Positions 6,376 to 6,386 of a DNA stretch of 6,386 bases are shown in pieces. Origin of the DNA: Immundisolibacteraceae bacterium (lineage in GTDB: Bacteria; Pseudomonadota; Gammaproteobacteria; Immundisolibacterales; Immundisolibacteraceae); assembly GCA_016763355.1 (NCBI GenBank), contig JAESTY010000142.1, positions 1 to 6,386 of the forward strand. Direction: 5' to 3'. The notes beneath the pieces are model-generated. The model was given only the letters and a program-made list of their open reading frames with translations. It did not search any database and had not been told where the DNA came from. A program made the translations under genes and the position numbers. Numbering within the stretch: position 1 is the stretch's first letter; each line of letters begins with the position of its first letter.

Positions 6376-6381
6376 GAGGAG
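6376..6381 (+). promoter_or_regulatory. possible ribosome binding site of a divergent gene beyond the window
   Basis: GAGGAG lies 5 bases before the right edge of the window on the plus strand. It matches the Shine-Dalgarno sequence well, and a start codon one to a few bases past the edge would be ideally spaced. The gene itself is not visible, so this is a guess. Confidence 0.3.
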
Positions 6382-6386
6382 TAACC

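Larger units (their letters stand above)
6020..6386. other. long upstream region of the dehydrogenase, no gene recognised
   Basis: No convincing reading frame occurs on either strand in these 367 bases. The region must hold the dehydrogenase promoter and is rich in symmetric and repeated elements: a 9-bp direct repeat (6131 and 6163), palindromes at 6221 and 6301, and the 11-bp tandem array at 6332-6375. I found no well-spaced sigma-70 -35/-10 pair and no sigma-54 TGGC-N-TTGC site, which fits, but does not prove, an activator-dependent promoter. Confidence 0.6.

Overview
The window looks like chromosomal DNA of a gammaproteobacterium, probably a marine or otherwise aquatic heterotroph. This rests on family resemblance recognised by eye (a periplasmic PQQ alcohol dehydrogenase beside a TonB-dependent receptor, and a REC-PAS signalling protein of the kind that usually continues into GGDEF/EAL domains), not on a search. 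All three genes read on the minus strand, so transcription runs from right to left. No tRNA, rRNA, insertion sequence, integrase or CRISPR array was seen.

Right end (6020-6386): a long non-coding leader upstream of the dehydrogenase. It contains four tandem 11-bp repeats, a 12-bp AT-rich palindrome holding a -10-like TATAAA on both strands, a 10-bp palindrome and a spaced 9-bp direct repeat. The last bases read GAGGAG on the plus strand, which could be the ribosome binding site of a divergent gene starting just outside the window.

Middle right (3806-6019): a complete quinohemoprotein alcohol dehydrogenase. It has a signal peptide, an eight-bladed PQQ propeller with the vicinal Cys-Cys and the Glu/Asn/Asp calcium and catalytic residues, a proline-rich linker, a cytochrome c domain with CSVCH, and an unusual hydrophobic C-terminal tail.

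Centre (1539-3647): a complete TonB-dependent outer membrane receptor, 158 bp downstream of the dehydrogenase and on the same strand. A strong 30-nt inverted repeat (3687-3716) lies in the gap, 39 bases before the preferred receptor start. The pair reads as one functional unit: the dehydrogenase oxidises an alcohol in the periplasm and passes electrons to its own heme, while the receptor may bring in something the enzyme needs (PQQ is the most attractive guess) or its substrate. No PQQ biosynthesis gene is visible here.

Left end (1-1202, cut by the window edge): an N-terminal fragment of a signalling protein with a helical Hpt-like segment, an intact phospho-acceptor receiver domain and a PAS domain carrying an unusual Cys/His cluster. 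The output domain is outside the window; GGDEF-EAL is likely from family habit but is not seen. It is separated from the receptor by about 340 bp of apparently non-coding DNA, and nothing in the sequence ties it to the dehydrogenase/receptor pair.
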